Shown: positions 55,868 through 64,000 of the stretch, piece by piece
How the letters are laid out: the number at the start of each line of letters is the position of its first letter
Numbering within the stretch: position 1 is the first letter of the stretch
Source: Arion vulgaris
Taxonomy: Eukaryota > Mollusca > Gastropoda > Stylommatophora > Arionidae
Length of the DNA: 64,000 nucleotides
Direction: 5' to 3'
NCBI GenBank assembly: GCA_020796225.1
Contig: CM036767.1
Span: forward strand, 13,234,927 to 13,298,926
Notes under the pieces: generated by a model
Seen by the model: only the letters and a program-made list of their open reading frames with translations
Told to the model about the DNA's origin: nothing
Databases searched by the model: none
Program-made: the position numbers and the translations under genes

Positions 55868-56128
55868 ATTCTTCTGCTTCTTCTTCTTCGAATGCACCAT
55901 ATCGACCACTTGTTAAACCACTCTTTGTGATTTGTATGTTATCTGAGCCTAAGAGCGATTGTACGTTGTGCCAGTTACGCGCCTACAAGTAGGTCAGCAC
56001 ATCAGATTTCTGCGACGTTGTTTATTTACTAGGGTAGCTTCCCTAGTCCCCTACCTCAGTCGCCTCTTACGCCATGCCTTGTAGGCCGCAGTGTTACTAT
56101 ACTATGCTCCCCTTGCGAGCCTAGGAGA
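55868..56128 (-). mobile_element. SINE1 copy
   Basis: Reversed with long (CTT)n start, GAATGCACCATATCGACCAC, ACAAGTAGGTCAGCACATC, CAGTGTTACTATACTATGC. Confidence 0.88.
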
Positions 56129-56187
56129 CTCACAGACATCTTCGAGTGGACTAAAATAAGAGAACTTTATTTGGCGGAAGAGATAGA

Positions 56188-56240
56188 CACAGAGAGAGAG
56201 AGAGAGGGGAGAGAGAGGAGAGAGAGAGAGGGAGATGATA
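56188..56240 (+). repeat. (GA)n tract
   Basis: AGAGAGAGAGAGAGGGGAGA and similar. Confidence 0.9.
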
Positions 56241-56299
56241 TAAATGATCAATATTGAACGAGAGCTTATAAATTTAATTATAGAGCTAGAGCTGTGCAA

Positions 56300-56730
56300 A
56301 CAGCTGCGGATTCAGTTCAAATTGATGGATTGGTTATAATCGGATGACGCATTCACATGCAGACATAACAATTGATTTATAGCTTTGGATTCATTCACTA
56401 TTTGGAAGATTTCATTCACTTCATAATGTTCAGACATAATACAAACTTGTAATACCAGTGAATTACTGTTATTCATACTTGATCACATTATACGTTAGAG
56501 ATTTTATGATGTCAAGACTGTTGTCGAGCCATCTGTTATAGTTGAAGAGGTTGAGTGTAGGCCAGCGTTCTTTTGAGGACAAAGGGGACAGTCTTAGAGG
56601 ACATTGGGTTTCAAGGTAGAGGACAAAGAGGGGAGATGGTGATTTATGTTAAATAAGAGTTTTAGAAGCATGTACATTCAGTGCCTATCTTTATTTTCAT
56701 AATATCCTTTCCTTGTAAACGATGTTTAAA
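56300..56730. other. Unassigned DNA
   Basis: No supported gene. Contains short local repeats only. Confidence 0.3.
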
Positions 56731-56731
56731 A

Positions 56732-56985
56732 AAGGGTTTAAAAGCCGAAGGATTGACTTCATTGCACCGGGTTTTAACCCATACGGCTCGGTCCTCTCCA
56801 CAGAAGACATACGCCACCTGCCGAGAGTATTGCACAAAGCATGAACTCCGTAGCTCCAGCAACAATCCTAGGGGTCTCTGGAAATAATTGCAGTCATGAA
56901 CAGAATTGCGCTGTCCGGACTCGAACCCACGACCTTCGACTCACAAGGCAAAGGGCTTAACCATATAGCCACAGAAAGCGATTCA
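56732..56985 (-). mobile_element. SINE3 copy
   Basis: Reversed: AGCCGAAGGATTGACTTC, ACTCCGTAGCTCCAGCAACA, ACTCGAACCCACGACCTTCG, GGGCTTAACCATATAGCCAC. Confidence 0.92.
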
Positions 56986-57084
56986 TATTTGTAATAGGGT
57001 AGGCTCTATTTTGGTATGGGGGCTGGTAGAGTAGGTGGTTGTGGATGTCCGGTAGGTGTGATGTAGTGACGATTACAACAATCT

Positions 57085-57480
57085 TTCTTTCTTTCTCGAA
57101 TCCTGTTTGTCTCACAGCGTCAGGTCAAGAAGAGATTTCTAAAACGGGCCCTTGTATGCGCTTCGTAGATAATCTCTTTCGTCGCCTCTGTTATCTCTGA
57201 GGTCCATCTTTTGCGTGGCAGGCCTTTTACTTTGTACCCATTGTATCGGAGCAGCATTGCTCTTTGGGTGCACTGTCTGTTGGTAATCTGCTTACGTGAC
57301 CGAACCATTTAATTTGTTGTTTCTTGATGAAGTCTAGTACTGATGTTATATCCACTTTTTTCCTGATGTCTTCATTTCTCAACCGGTCTCTTCTTGTTAC
57401 TCCCAGCATTCTGCGTAGACACTTCATCTCTGTCATAACTAGTTTTCTTCTATCATTTGATGTCAACGTCCAGTTATTAC
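57085..57480 (-). pseudogene. LINE-B RT C-terminal fragment
   Basis: Reverse frames: [60 protein letters not shown] and [20 protein letters not shown]. It is the best-preserved LINE-B terminus, with one frameshift. Confidence 0.9.
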
Positions 57481-57689
57481 AACATTAACTTCAAATAGAT
57501 CACAAATTATCGACTAAAGCTTCATGTTTATTAATTCAATTACACAATACTATTAGCGTGCATAGTGATGTAAATGTAAATGGTCATTATATTTCATTAT
57601 GTTGATCGTATTTGCTACTATTATGTTGTCCCAGTCTGTTAACGTTTATTGTTTTTTACAATCTGTCTTCTGTTACTAACTTTCTGTCG

Positions 57690-58563
57690 CATGGGAGGGC
57701 CATTCAGAATCAGGACCGCTCGAGTGGTTACCGGGGCCCAAATTAGGGTGTAAAGAATAGAACCACTGTTACCTGCCACGCGTGTCGTAAGAGTCGACTA
57801 AGGAGGTTGGGGGTGAGACTATCTACCCACAACGTAAAAACACTAGATGGCTACAGAACGGAGAGCGAACCAAGTAAACGCTGGCTGAAACCGGACACAT
57901 CGCCGAAGGATAAGCACCAGAGCTCCAAATGGTGCTGAAGATGTGACGTAAAACACACCAAATGCTAAGACTGTATAAATCAGATTTCATATTAATATAA
58001 TTTATGGAAGATCTGGTACATCGGTCTGGGCCGTGATCGCGAGAGAGAATCAGGACTGTTTGATTCTGGACACGACTTTGATAGTGCATTTCCACCATGG
58101 CTGGTCGGGTATTTTCCGGTTTCGTTTGCCAAGCTACTGAGTTAGTGCTTGAACAACGCTGTGAACTATGAATGCTACATGGAATGCTTTTTGCTGTGTC
58201 AACCGTGCGTTTTGTTGTGGGTATTCAGAAAATGACAGACAGCGGTTATGACGATCCGACTCAATCTGCCGTATGCAGTGATATTGCGTGTGCAGAAAGC
58301 TGGATTTTGTCGTGATTGATGTTTCCTACGACATGAATTGCAAGTCAAGTGATGAACAGTTTTGTATTGACACTTTAGCGACGGCCATATGCATTTATGC
58401 AGTGCAGGTTGCTTTTGTGGCGGTACGCGGCTGTTTCATTCTGGAATTAATTCCCACAAGAGACAGTTGTTAGCATTTTGTATGATTTTCGTTGGCACAG
58501 GAACGGAGCAATTATGGAGTGACCCGTTGCAGTGAAGTTGAAACTGTACATATGAACTATGAA
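57690..58563 (+). mobile_element. Family Y retroposon copy C split by SINE2c
   Basis: Starts GGGAGGGCCATTCAG, is interrupted from 57717 to 58045, and resumes at 58046 with AGAATCAGGACTGTTTGATT. The short ORF (start at 58234) reads MTDSGYDDPTQSAVCSDIAC + AESWILS. It ends ATATGAACTATGAACTATGA. Confidence 0.85.
57717..58045 (+). mobile_element. SINE2c copy with 11-bp target duplication
   Basis: Head CGCTCGAGTGGTTACCGGGG, CCACTGTTACCTGCCACGCG, then the 2c body AGACTATCTACCCACAACG, GTAAACGCTGGCTGAAACC, TGGTACATCGGTCTGGGCC. Flanked by AGAATCAGGAC (57706-57716, 58046-58056). Confidence 0.93.
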
Positions 58564-58659
58564 CTATGACGCAGTATTACGTTGTCGTTCTTCGTCGCAT
58601 TCTTACTAATCTGCAACCTTTGGTGTGCAATTGTCTTGTACCTGTTAGTCTTAATGTCC

Positions 58660-59740
58660 ATGCTTTGTCAGTGGAGAGGGATACCTATGTCCTTCTACCC
58701 AGGGAGAGATACCTATGTCCTTCTACCCAGGGAGGGATGTCTTTCCAGAGATCCTTCCTACCAGGGAGTGCTATGTCCTTCACACAGGAGAGATGCCTAT
58801 GTCCTTCTACAGAGGATGCCTATGTCTCTACAAGGAGGATGCCTATTCCTTTTACCCAGAGGGATGTCTTACCAGGGAACCATGTCTTCACAGAGAGATA
58901 CCTATGTCCTTCTACATGGAGGTGCCTAGTCCTTTACAGGAGGATGCCTATTTCCTTCTACACAGGGAGGGATACCTATGTCCTTCTACACAGGGAGGGA
59001 TGCCTAGTCCTTCTACAAGGAGGGATGCCTAGTCCTTCTACCCAGGGAGGGATCTGTCCTACACAGGAGGGATACCTATGTCCTTCTACCAGGGATGGAT
59101 GCCTATGTCCTTCTACACAGGGAGGGATGCCTATGTCCTTCTACCCAGGAGGATGTATGTCCTTCACCCAGGTGGATGCCTATGTCCTTCTACCCAGGGA
59201 GGGATGCCTATGTCCTTCTACCCAGGGAGGGATGCCTATGTCCTTCTACCCAGGGAAAGGGGTGCCTATGTCCTTCTACCGGAGGATGCCATTCCTTCAC
59301 CTGGGATGGATGCCTACGGGATGCCTATGTCCTTCTCCAGGGAGGGATACCTATGTCCTTCTACCCAGGGAAGGTGCATTTCTCGGAAGATGCCTATGTC
59401 CTTCTACCCAGAGGGATGCACAGAGGATACATGCTGCCGGAGGATGCCATGTCCCTCCAGAGAGCTTCTACTCAGGGAGGGATGCCTATGCTACCTGGGA
59501 TGCCTTTCCTTCTACCCAGGAGGGATGTCCCCGGGGATACCTATGTCCTTCTACCCGGAGGATGTCTTCAGGAGGGATACCTATGTCCTTCTACCCAGGG
59601 AGGATGTCCCAGAGGATACTGTCCTTCTCCAGAGGATGTCCAGGAGGGATGCTATGTCCTTCTACCCAGGAGGATGCCTGTCCTTCTACAGGAGATGCCT
59701 ATGTCCTCTTCAGAGGTCCTATGTCTTCTATATTTGCTAA
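58660..59740 (+). repeat. 30-bp minisatellite (about 36 units)
   Basis: The unit is GAGGGATGCCTATGTCCTTC + TACCCAGGGA, with ATACCT/ATGCCT variants and many small indels. Because 30 is a multiple of three, frames of 395, 246 and 220 codons stay open in three phases. The encoded strings are only repeated AYVLLPREGCLCPSTQGG-type motifs in every phase, so no protein is called. Confidence 0.96.
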
Positions 59741-59749
59741 AACGCGTGT

Positions 59750-60105
59750 GTAGCTTAATCCATTCGCTCTTTCGAGTCGATATAATGGCTCAGTGTTTTT
59801 TGTCCTTTCGCTGCTACATACTTTCTGCAGGCTGAGCTAAAATAACTACTTTTTGTTTCTAGGTCACAAACGTGAATGTACGCCTATAGCAGTGACAGTA
59901 GCAATGTATAACGTGTAACAGGTCTTTAGCCAACAGAGGAGGATAATAACAGACGTGTTAATGCGTCTTTAGAAGTGAATTGGAAAAACGTATATATACG
60001 TCCTTAGCAGCTAAAGGGTTAAGAGAACCCCAAGTTCGTATACAATATATATGTATTCATTATACATTGCAATATGTCCGTTCGGATGTAAAAAATAATT
60101 ACGGA
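59750..60105. other. Unassigned DNA
   Basis: No supported gene or repeat identified. Confidence 0.3.
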
Positions 60106-60107
60106 CT

Positions 60108-60350
60108 GAAAGGGTTAAGCAATAGTGAGCTCGATCACAACCCAAGCGTATCTGGTTCAAACTCCGCGGCGGACAAGTTTGGAAGCAAATTAGTTCCCTT
60201 GGATTTTTACGAACGATAAAAATAGACCTCACCGTTCAGAAAGCAATCGCAAACTACTGAATGTATAAGTGGTGCCTGTAAAAAATGGACGCCTCGTTTA
60301 CTGTTGTTGATGGCTAAGTCATGTAAAGGATATGCCACGATTTTCAGTCG
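60108..60350 (+). mobile_element. SINE8 copy
   Basis: AGCAATAGTGAGCTCGATCA, CTGGTTCAAACTCCGCGGC (B box), CACCGTTCAGAAAGCAATCG, AAACTACTGAATGTATAAG. Confidence 0.8.
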
Positions 60351-60351
60351 C

Positions 60352-60583
60352 ATGGGTCTAAAGCCGAAAGATTGATTTCATTGCACCGGGTTTTACTCCA
60401 TGTGGCTCAGTCCCTCTCCGCAGAAATGGAACGCCACCTGCAGAAAGTATTGCCCAAAGCGCGAACTCCCTAGCTCCGGCAACAATCCTAGGGGTATCTA
60501 AAAAAATGATTCATGAACAGAACGACGCTATCCCACAACCTTTGAAACGCTAGGCAAGGGATTAACCACTCGGCCACATATTC
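60352..60583 (-). mobile_element. SINE3 copy
   Basis: Reversed: AAGCCGAAAGATTGATTTC, GCTCCGGCAACAATCCTAGG and the decayed head AAGGGATTAACCACTCGGCC. Confidence 0.88.
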
Positions 60584-60589
60584 TTTTTG

Positions 60590-61385
60590 GTGAAGGAGTA
60601 TTATGTGTCTAATATATTTTCACAATGCTACTCTTCATGTCCGCTGTGTAGGTTTCATGGGCGTACACACGTTAAAACAAGAGGGGACAAGTGTTACCTC
60701 CTGGAAAATGACTTTCTGATAAGGGTTATATTCAGATCTGGTCTTCTCTCTTCCCACGCAGCAAACTACCAACTAATAATTTTAAAATTCATTTTGCTCC
60801 CTCCTAAAACCATTTCCGTTGACGCCCATGGTTGTTTCAGGAGTAGCACAGTATAGAACAACTGTTTCTTCTCGTATCTAGTAAAATGCAGCTTTAGATG
60901 TGTTGGGCGCTGCATTGGTCAGTAGCACAGTCTACGTAAAAAACTGCTATGTTTCTTCTCGTATCAGTAAAGCAGTAAAATGCTAGTCTTAGATGTTTGA
61001 GATGTGTGTGCTGGCTTGTATCATATGCTTAGTGTTGCGCGCACGTACTAGTAATGCAGCAAGGTAAAGTAAAAACAAGGCATACAGCAACAGAACGCAA
61101 ACAGAAAAATCAATATTTCAGACTGTATTGATATGGTGATTAACAGAGGTGTAAACTCCATGTGTGTTCGGTTGCGGCGCACGTATGTCAATGCCAGAAG
61201 GAAAGTAAAAATATTTATTCTCATTTATTACAGCAATATTTACTATAGAATATTTATGAGTAGTATAATTAGGTGTATATTGTCGAATTTAAGAGGCCAG
61301 CAGCTTGTCAGTCTCTAGGAGCGTTCTTATCGACACATGTATGGTGTCTGTTTACGGTATGCTAGATTTTGCTATGAGTTTGACC
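60590..61385. other. Unassigned DNA with two similar blocks
   Basis: TTTCTTCTCGTATCTAGTAA (about 60866) and TTTCTTCTCGTATCAGTAAA (about 60951) start two related blocks of about 85 bp. The 89-codon frame at 60587-60856 has no recognisable motif and is not called. Confidence 0.35.
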
Positions 61386-61387
61386 GT

Positions 61388-61572
61388 GCGCCCAGCGTGT
61401 TCGTAGCGCGTTAGACTACGGATGACAAGCTCATTGTGAGTGCGGGTTCAATTCCGCGGGCTGGCAGAAAAGGCCACAGGTTCCCAAGATTTACAGTGTT
61501 CGTGGCACAAAATTGAAGGGTTACGATGTCCATGGCACCGAGCCGAAGAGCTTCTGGATCGGAAAAAAAAGT
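61388..61572 (+). mobile_element. SINE4 copy
   Basis: GCGCCCAGCGTGTTCGTAGC, GTGCGGGTTCAATTCCGCGG, GTTACGATGTCCATGGCACC, ending GCTTCTGGATCGGAAAAAAA. A typical full-length copy. Confidence 0.93.
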
Positions 61573-61724
61573 TATGAGTTACGACCCTTGTCGGCGCATA
61601 TGAGTTACGACCCTTGACGGCGCCTATCTCCAAAAAACGCTCGGTGGTTTCTGTTGTAAGGCGAGCTGGTCTTCGTAGAGTAACCCCAACTAGAAAGTTT
61701 TGTGAAGCGGGCAAGTAAAGTAAG

Positions 61725-61995
61725 TAAAGGAACCCTTTCATACCTTGTGGTATATAGGCAATACAGTGTTAGGCCTGTATTTTTCATTGACCGTCGGCAC
61801 ACGATGGGGGATGTGGTTAGCATCACGCCGGCCGCCTTTACTTCCCAGAGCATGTCTGGTACCCAATTGAGGCTGGGTCGACCTGAGAGTCGTCGCGGTC
61901 GGGAAAATTCCACGCCCACTGCGGAATTGAACCCGGACCATCAGCCTTGAGAAGCGAGTTCACTAACAACTACGGTACAGCGGCTCTCAGGGGAG
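61725..61995 (-). mobile_element. SINE6 copy
   Basis: The reverse complement has a tRNA-like head (GCCGCTGTACCGTAGTTG, B box GGTTCAATTCCGC) and a body with GGTCGACCCAGCCTCAATTG and CACATCCCCCATCGTGTGCC. Confidence 0.8.
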
Positions 61996-61999
61996 AGAT

Positions 62000-62268
62000 T
62001 ATAGGACAGGTTGGAGTTTTACATAGCGATAGCGTGTACGGTGAAATCAGCACTAACAATTTCAGGATTTGATTCTAAATTGGTATCCTACATTATTAAC
62101 ATTGAGAGAAAAAAAGGTAGTTCTTCTAAAATGAAATCAGTGCAGTTTTTTTATCATTATCGTTTATGTTGTTGTCACTGAGAACAGAGAAGTTTCTGCA
62201 CAAAGAAATAAGAATAGACCATCTGATTGTCAAGTGAAACATGTAAGTGGAAATATGTACTATTTCTT
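62000..62268. other. Unassigned DNA
   Basis: No supported feature. Confidence 0.3.
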
Positions 62269-62271
62269 CTT

Positions 62272-62712
62272 CTTATTCTGCATTCTCACTAGATTGGGAT
62301 TTCGGATTCTCTAATAAAGGCAGCTGTCTGCCTCGATTATCAGCCCGCCATACAGTTTGTCTTCTGCGTTCTCACTAGATTGGGATTTCAGATTCTCTAA
62401 TAAAGGCAGTCGTCTGCCTCAGATTATCAGCCACGCCATACAGTTTGTCTTCTGCGTTCTCACTAGATTGAGATTTCGGATTCTCTAATAAAGGCAGCTG
62501 TTTGCCTCAGATTATCAGCCACGCCATACAGTTTGTCTTCTGCGTTCTCACTAGATTAGGATTTCAGATTCTCTAATAAAGGCAGTGTCTGCCTCAGATT
62601 ATCAGCCACGCCATACAGTTTGTCTTCTGCGTTCTCACTAGATTGGGATTTCGGATTCTCTAATAAAGGCAGTCGTCTGCCTCAGATTATCAGCCTCGCC
62701 ATACAGTTTGTC
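62272..62712 (-). repeat. 86-88-bp tandem array, five units, within the SINE2b tail
   Basis: TCTCACTAGATTGGGATTTC, GGATTCTCTAATAAAGGCAG and GCCATACAGTTTGTCTTCTG recur at 62285, 62371, 62459, 62547 and 62634. The single-copy counterpart is at 32835-32920. Confidence 0.95.
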
Positions 62713-63007
62713 TTGACGCTAGTGTAAGTGGACCACCTTTTTCTTCTCAAGTCTGCATACAGGGCAGTTCTGTCAGGATATAGTTCCTATGATTTTACTT
62801 CCCCGTTTGCTGCCGACCTCTTCCCACAGTAAGTTTTGGCCACCCTCATGATGATAGGTCTGACATTCTTACTGCGTGGCTAAATCTCCAAGGCAGATTG
62901 GCGACCGTAAAATCCGTTATCCCATTCTCATTGGGTCGTGCACCATGTTATGCGCCATACGGCCTGGTGCATTCGTTTTCTGCAAGCATTTGTTTCGGGT
63001 TAGCATC

Positions 63008-63302
63008 GAGAATATCAAGGGCATTTTTGGTACTATACCATGCATACAGTACATCGAGAAGCAAAGAATAAAGTGGTTTGGCCATCTAATGAGAATGGAA
63101 CCACATTTACTACCATCACGTGCCTACAATAATCGACACTCGGGATGCAGAGCACGAGGCAGGCCAAGAACACGATGGATAGATAACATCTCAGAGTCCC
63201 TGCGAAAGCATGGACTGACATCGTCAAGCGCAACACACCTGACACAAGATAGAAAACTAACTCTCCCCACGACGCTTCACGGCAAATGTAGTAAGATAAG
63301 AT
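63008..63302 (+). pseudogene. LINE-A RT C-terminal fragment nested in SINE2b
   Basis: IPCIQYIEKQRIKWFGHLMR, MEPHLLPSRAYNNRHSGCRA, RGRPRTRWIDNISESLRKHG and LTSSSATHLTQDRKLTLPTT. The frame is open through this terminus, the best-preserved LINE-A end here. Confidence 0.92.
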
Positions 63303-63420
63303 AACATTCCCTAGCGGACACGTGCATCCGATTTCAGCCAAACCTCCTTAGTTGCCTCTTACGACATGCGTGGCTCTATTCTTTACACCCCAAATTTGGG
63401 CCCCGGTAACCACTCTGGCG

Positions 63421-63785
63421 ATATGTACTATTTCAAATAATATATTTTTCCTCGTTCAATAACTATCGTTGTGTAATTGAAGACAGTTAGCTTTTCAATT
63501 AAAAGGCAAAAGAAGTTAAATAGGATATGCATATATTCATTCTAAGTAGCAGCACACCGATCTCCCATTATCAGGATACGCCACTGATATATATATATAT
63601 ATATATATATATGCTATAATGGTAGGGAATGTAAGATACAATATAGAATTATGGGAATATTATTTTCTCTCTGTCTTATGTTCTAAAATTAGACAAGAAC
63701 CCCCATGAACAGATGGACTAGTCCATTAGATATAAAACTAGCTGTTTCAACATTATCTTTTTCTTGATTTAACCAGGGTAATTCT
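63421..63785. other. AT-rich DNA with (AT)n
   Basis: Contains an AT dinucleotide run at about 63585-63612 and no gene. Confidence 0.5.
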
Positions 63786-63789
63786 GAAG

Positions 63790-64000
63790 GCGTCGCTGTG
63801 GCTAAGTGGTTAAGCCTTGTGAGCCGAAGGTCGTGAGTTTGAGTCCGGACCGCGCCATTCTGTTCATGAGTGCAGTTTTTTTCCAGAGATCCCTAGGATT
63901 GTTGCTAGAGCTACGGAGTTCGTGTTTTGTGCAATACTCTCTGCAGGTGGCGTTCCAGTTCTGCAAAGAGGGACCGAGCCGTATGGAGACCGACCCGGTG
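63790..64000 (+). mobile_element. SINE3 copy, cut by the window end
   Basis: GCGTCGCTGTGGCTAAGTGG, GTGAGTTTGAGTCCGGACCG, CTAGGATTGTTGCTAGAGC, CTCTGCAGGTGGCGTTCC. It runs off the window at the ACCCGGTG block. Confidence 0.9.

Larger units (their letters stand above)
62270..63420 (-). mobile_element. SINE2b copy with expanded tail and nested LINE
   Basis: Read from the right: head (complement of CCCCAAATTTGGGCCCCGGT and TTACGACATGCGTGGC) at 63305-63420, then a LINE-A insertion at about 63008-63302, then the body 62735-63007 matching 32330-32800. The tail has its last 88 bp repeated five times (62272-62712). Ends in a TTCTTCTTATT region, the (GAA)n side. Confidence 0.85.

Noticed and set aside
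58566..59753. A 395-codon open frame, the longest in the window
   Set aside because: It lies wholly in the 30-bp tandem array, two other phases are also long, and the encoded text is only the repeat unit.
60587..60856. An 89-codon frame with several cysteines (CPLC..HGRTH)
   Set aside because: No domain recognisable, no splice or context support, and it is in repeat-rich DNA.

Overview
The window is animal nuclear DNA: genes split by long introns with GT..AG boundaries, tRNA-like SINEs, LINE fragments, minisatellites, and no bacterial gene organisation. The gene content (a metazoan splicing factor and a nicotinic-type receptor subunit) together with the repeat load suggests a lophotrochozoan, most likely a mollusc. 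That placement is inference from gene style only.

Two genes can be supported, both on the + strand. (1) RBM22, the spliceosomal CCCH/RRM protein, is complete in nine coding exons from 1092 to 14274. Exon 6 carries an apparent 2-nt gap that breaks the frame. (2) A nicotinic acetylcholine receptor-type subunit covers at least 29368 to 52069: a probable signal-peptide exon, two intact extracellular-domain exons (41712-41917 and the Cys-loop exon 51867-52069), and between them a frame-broken exon (46321-46420). No transmembrane exons were found, so the gene probably continues to the right of the window. A 48-codon ORF with one predicted membrane segment (632-778, - strand) lies divergently about 310 bp upstream of the RBM22 start and may be a small real gene.

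Nearly everything else is mobile or tandemly repeated DNA. The left end (1-245) is the 3' end of a Penelope-like element (PLE), and related PLE termini recur near 17.9, 21.4, 23.4 and 30.5 kb. There are at least nine SINE-like families. Two related groups, here called SINE1 and SINE2a/b/c, share a head module but carry different bodies. SINE3 to SINE9 are mostly tRNA-headed. LINE remnants are almost all C-terminal reverse-transcriptase or RNase H fragments, as expected for 5'-truncated copies. Two terminal-inverted-repeat elements are present: a hAT-like one in five copies with 8-bp target duplications, and a TA-flanked one. Two further families (X, and Y with a short conserved ORF) were not recognised.

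Tandem repeats include a 2.9-kb array of 51/47-bp units (25.9-28.8 kb), a 30-bp array (58.7-59.7 kb), a 22-bp array in an RBM22 intron, an 18-bp array (36.4-37.0 kb), a 92-bp palindromic array (21.4-21.7 kb) and GAT/ATC tracts. Units of 18, 30 and 51 bp are multiples of three, so the longest open frames in the window (up to 395 codons) are artefacts of repetition.

The most informative observations are insertions nested in other repeats with clean target-site duplications, the module-sharing SINE group with (GAA)n tails shared with local LINEs, two hammerhead-like core motifs in PLE ends, and a retroposon headed by U2 snRNA sequence. Family labels (SINE1, LINE-A and so on) are local to this report.
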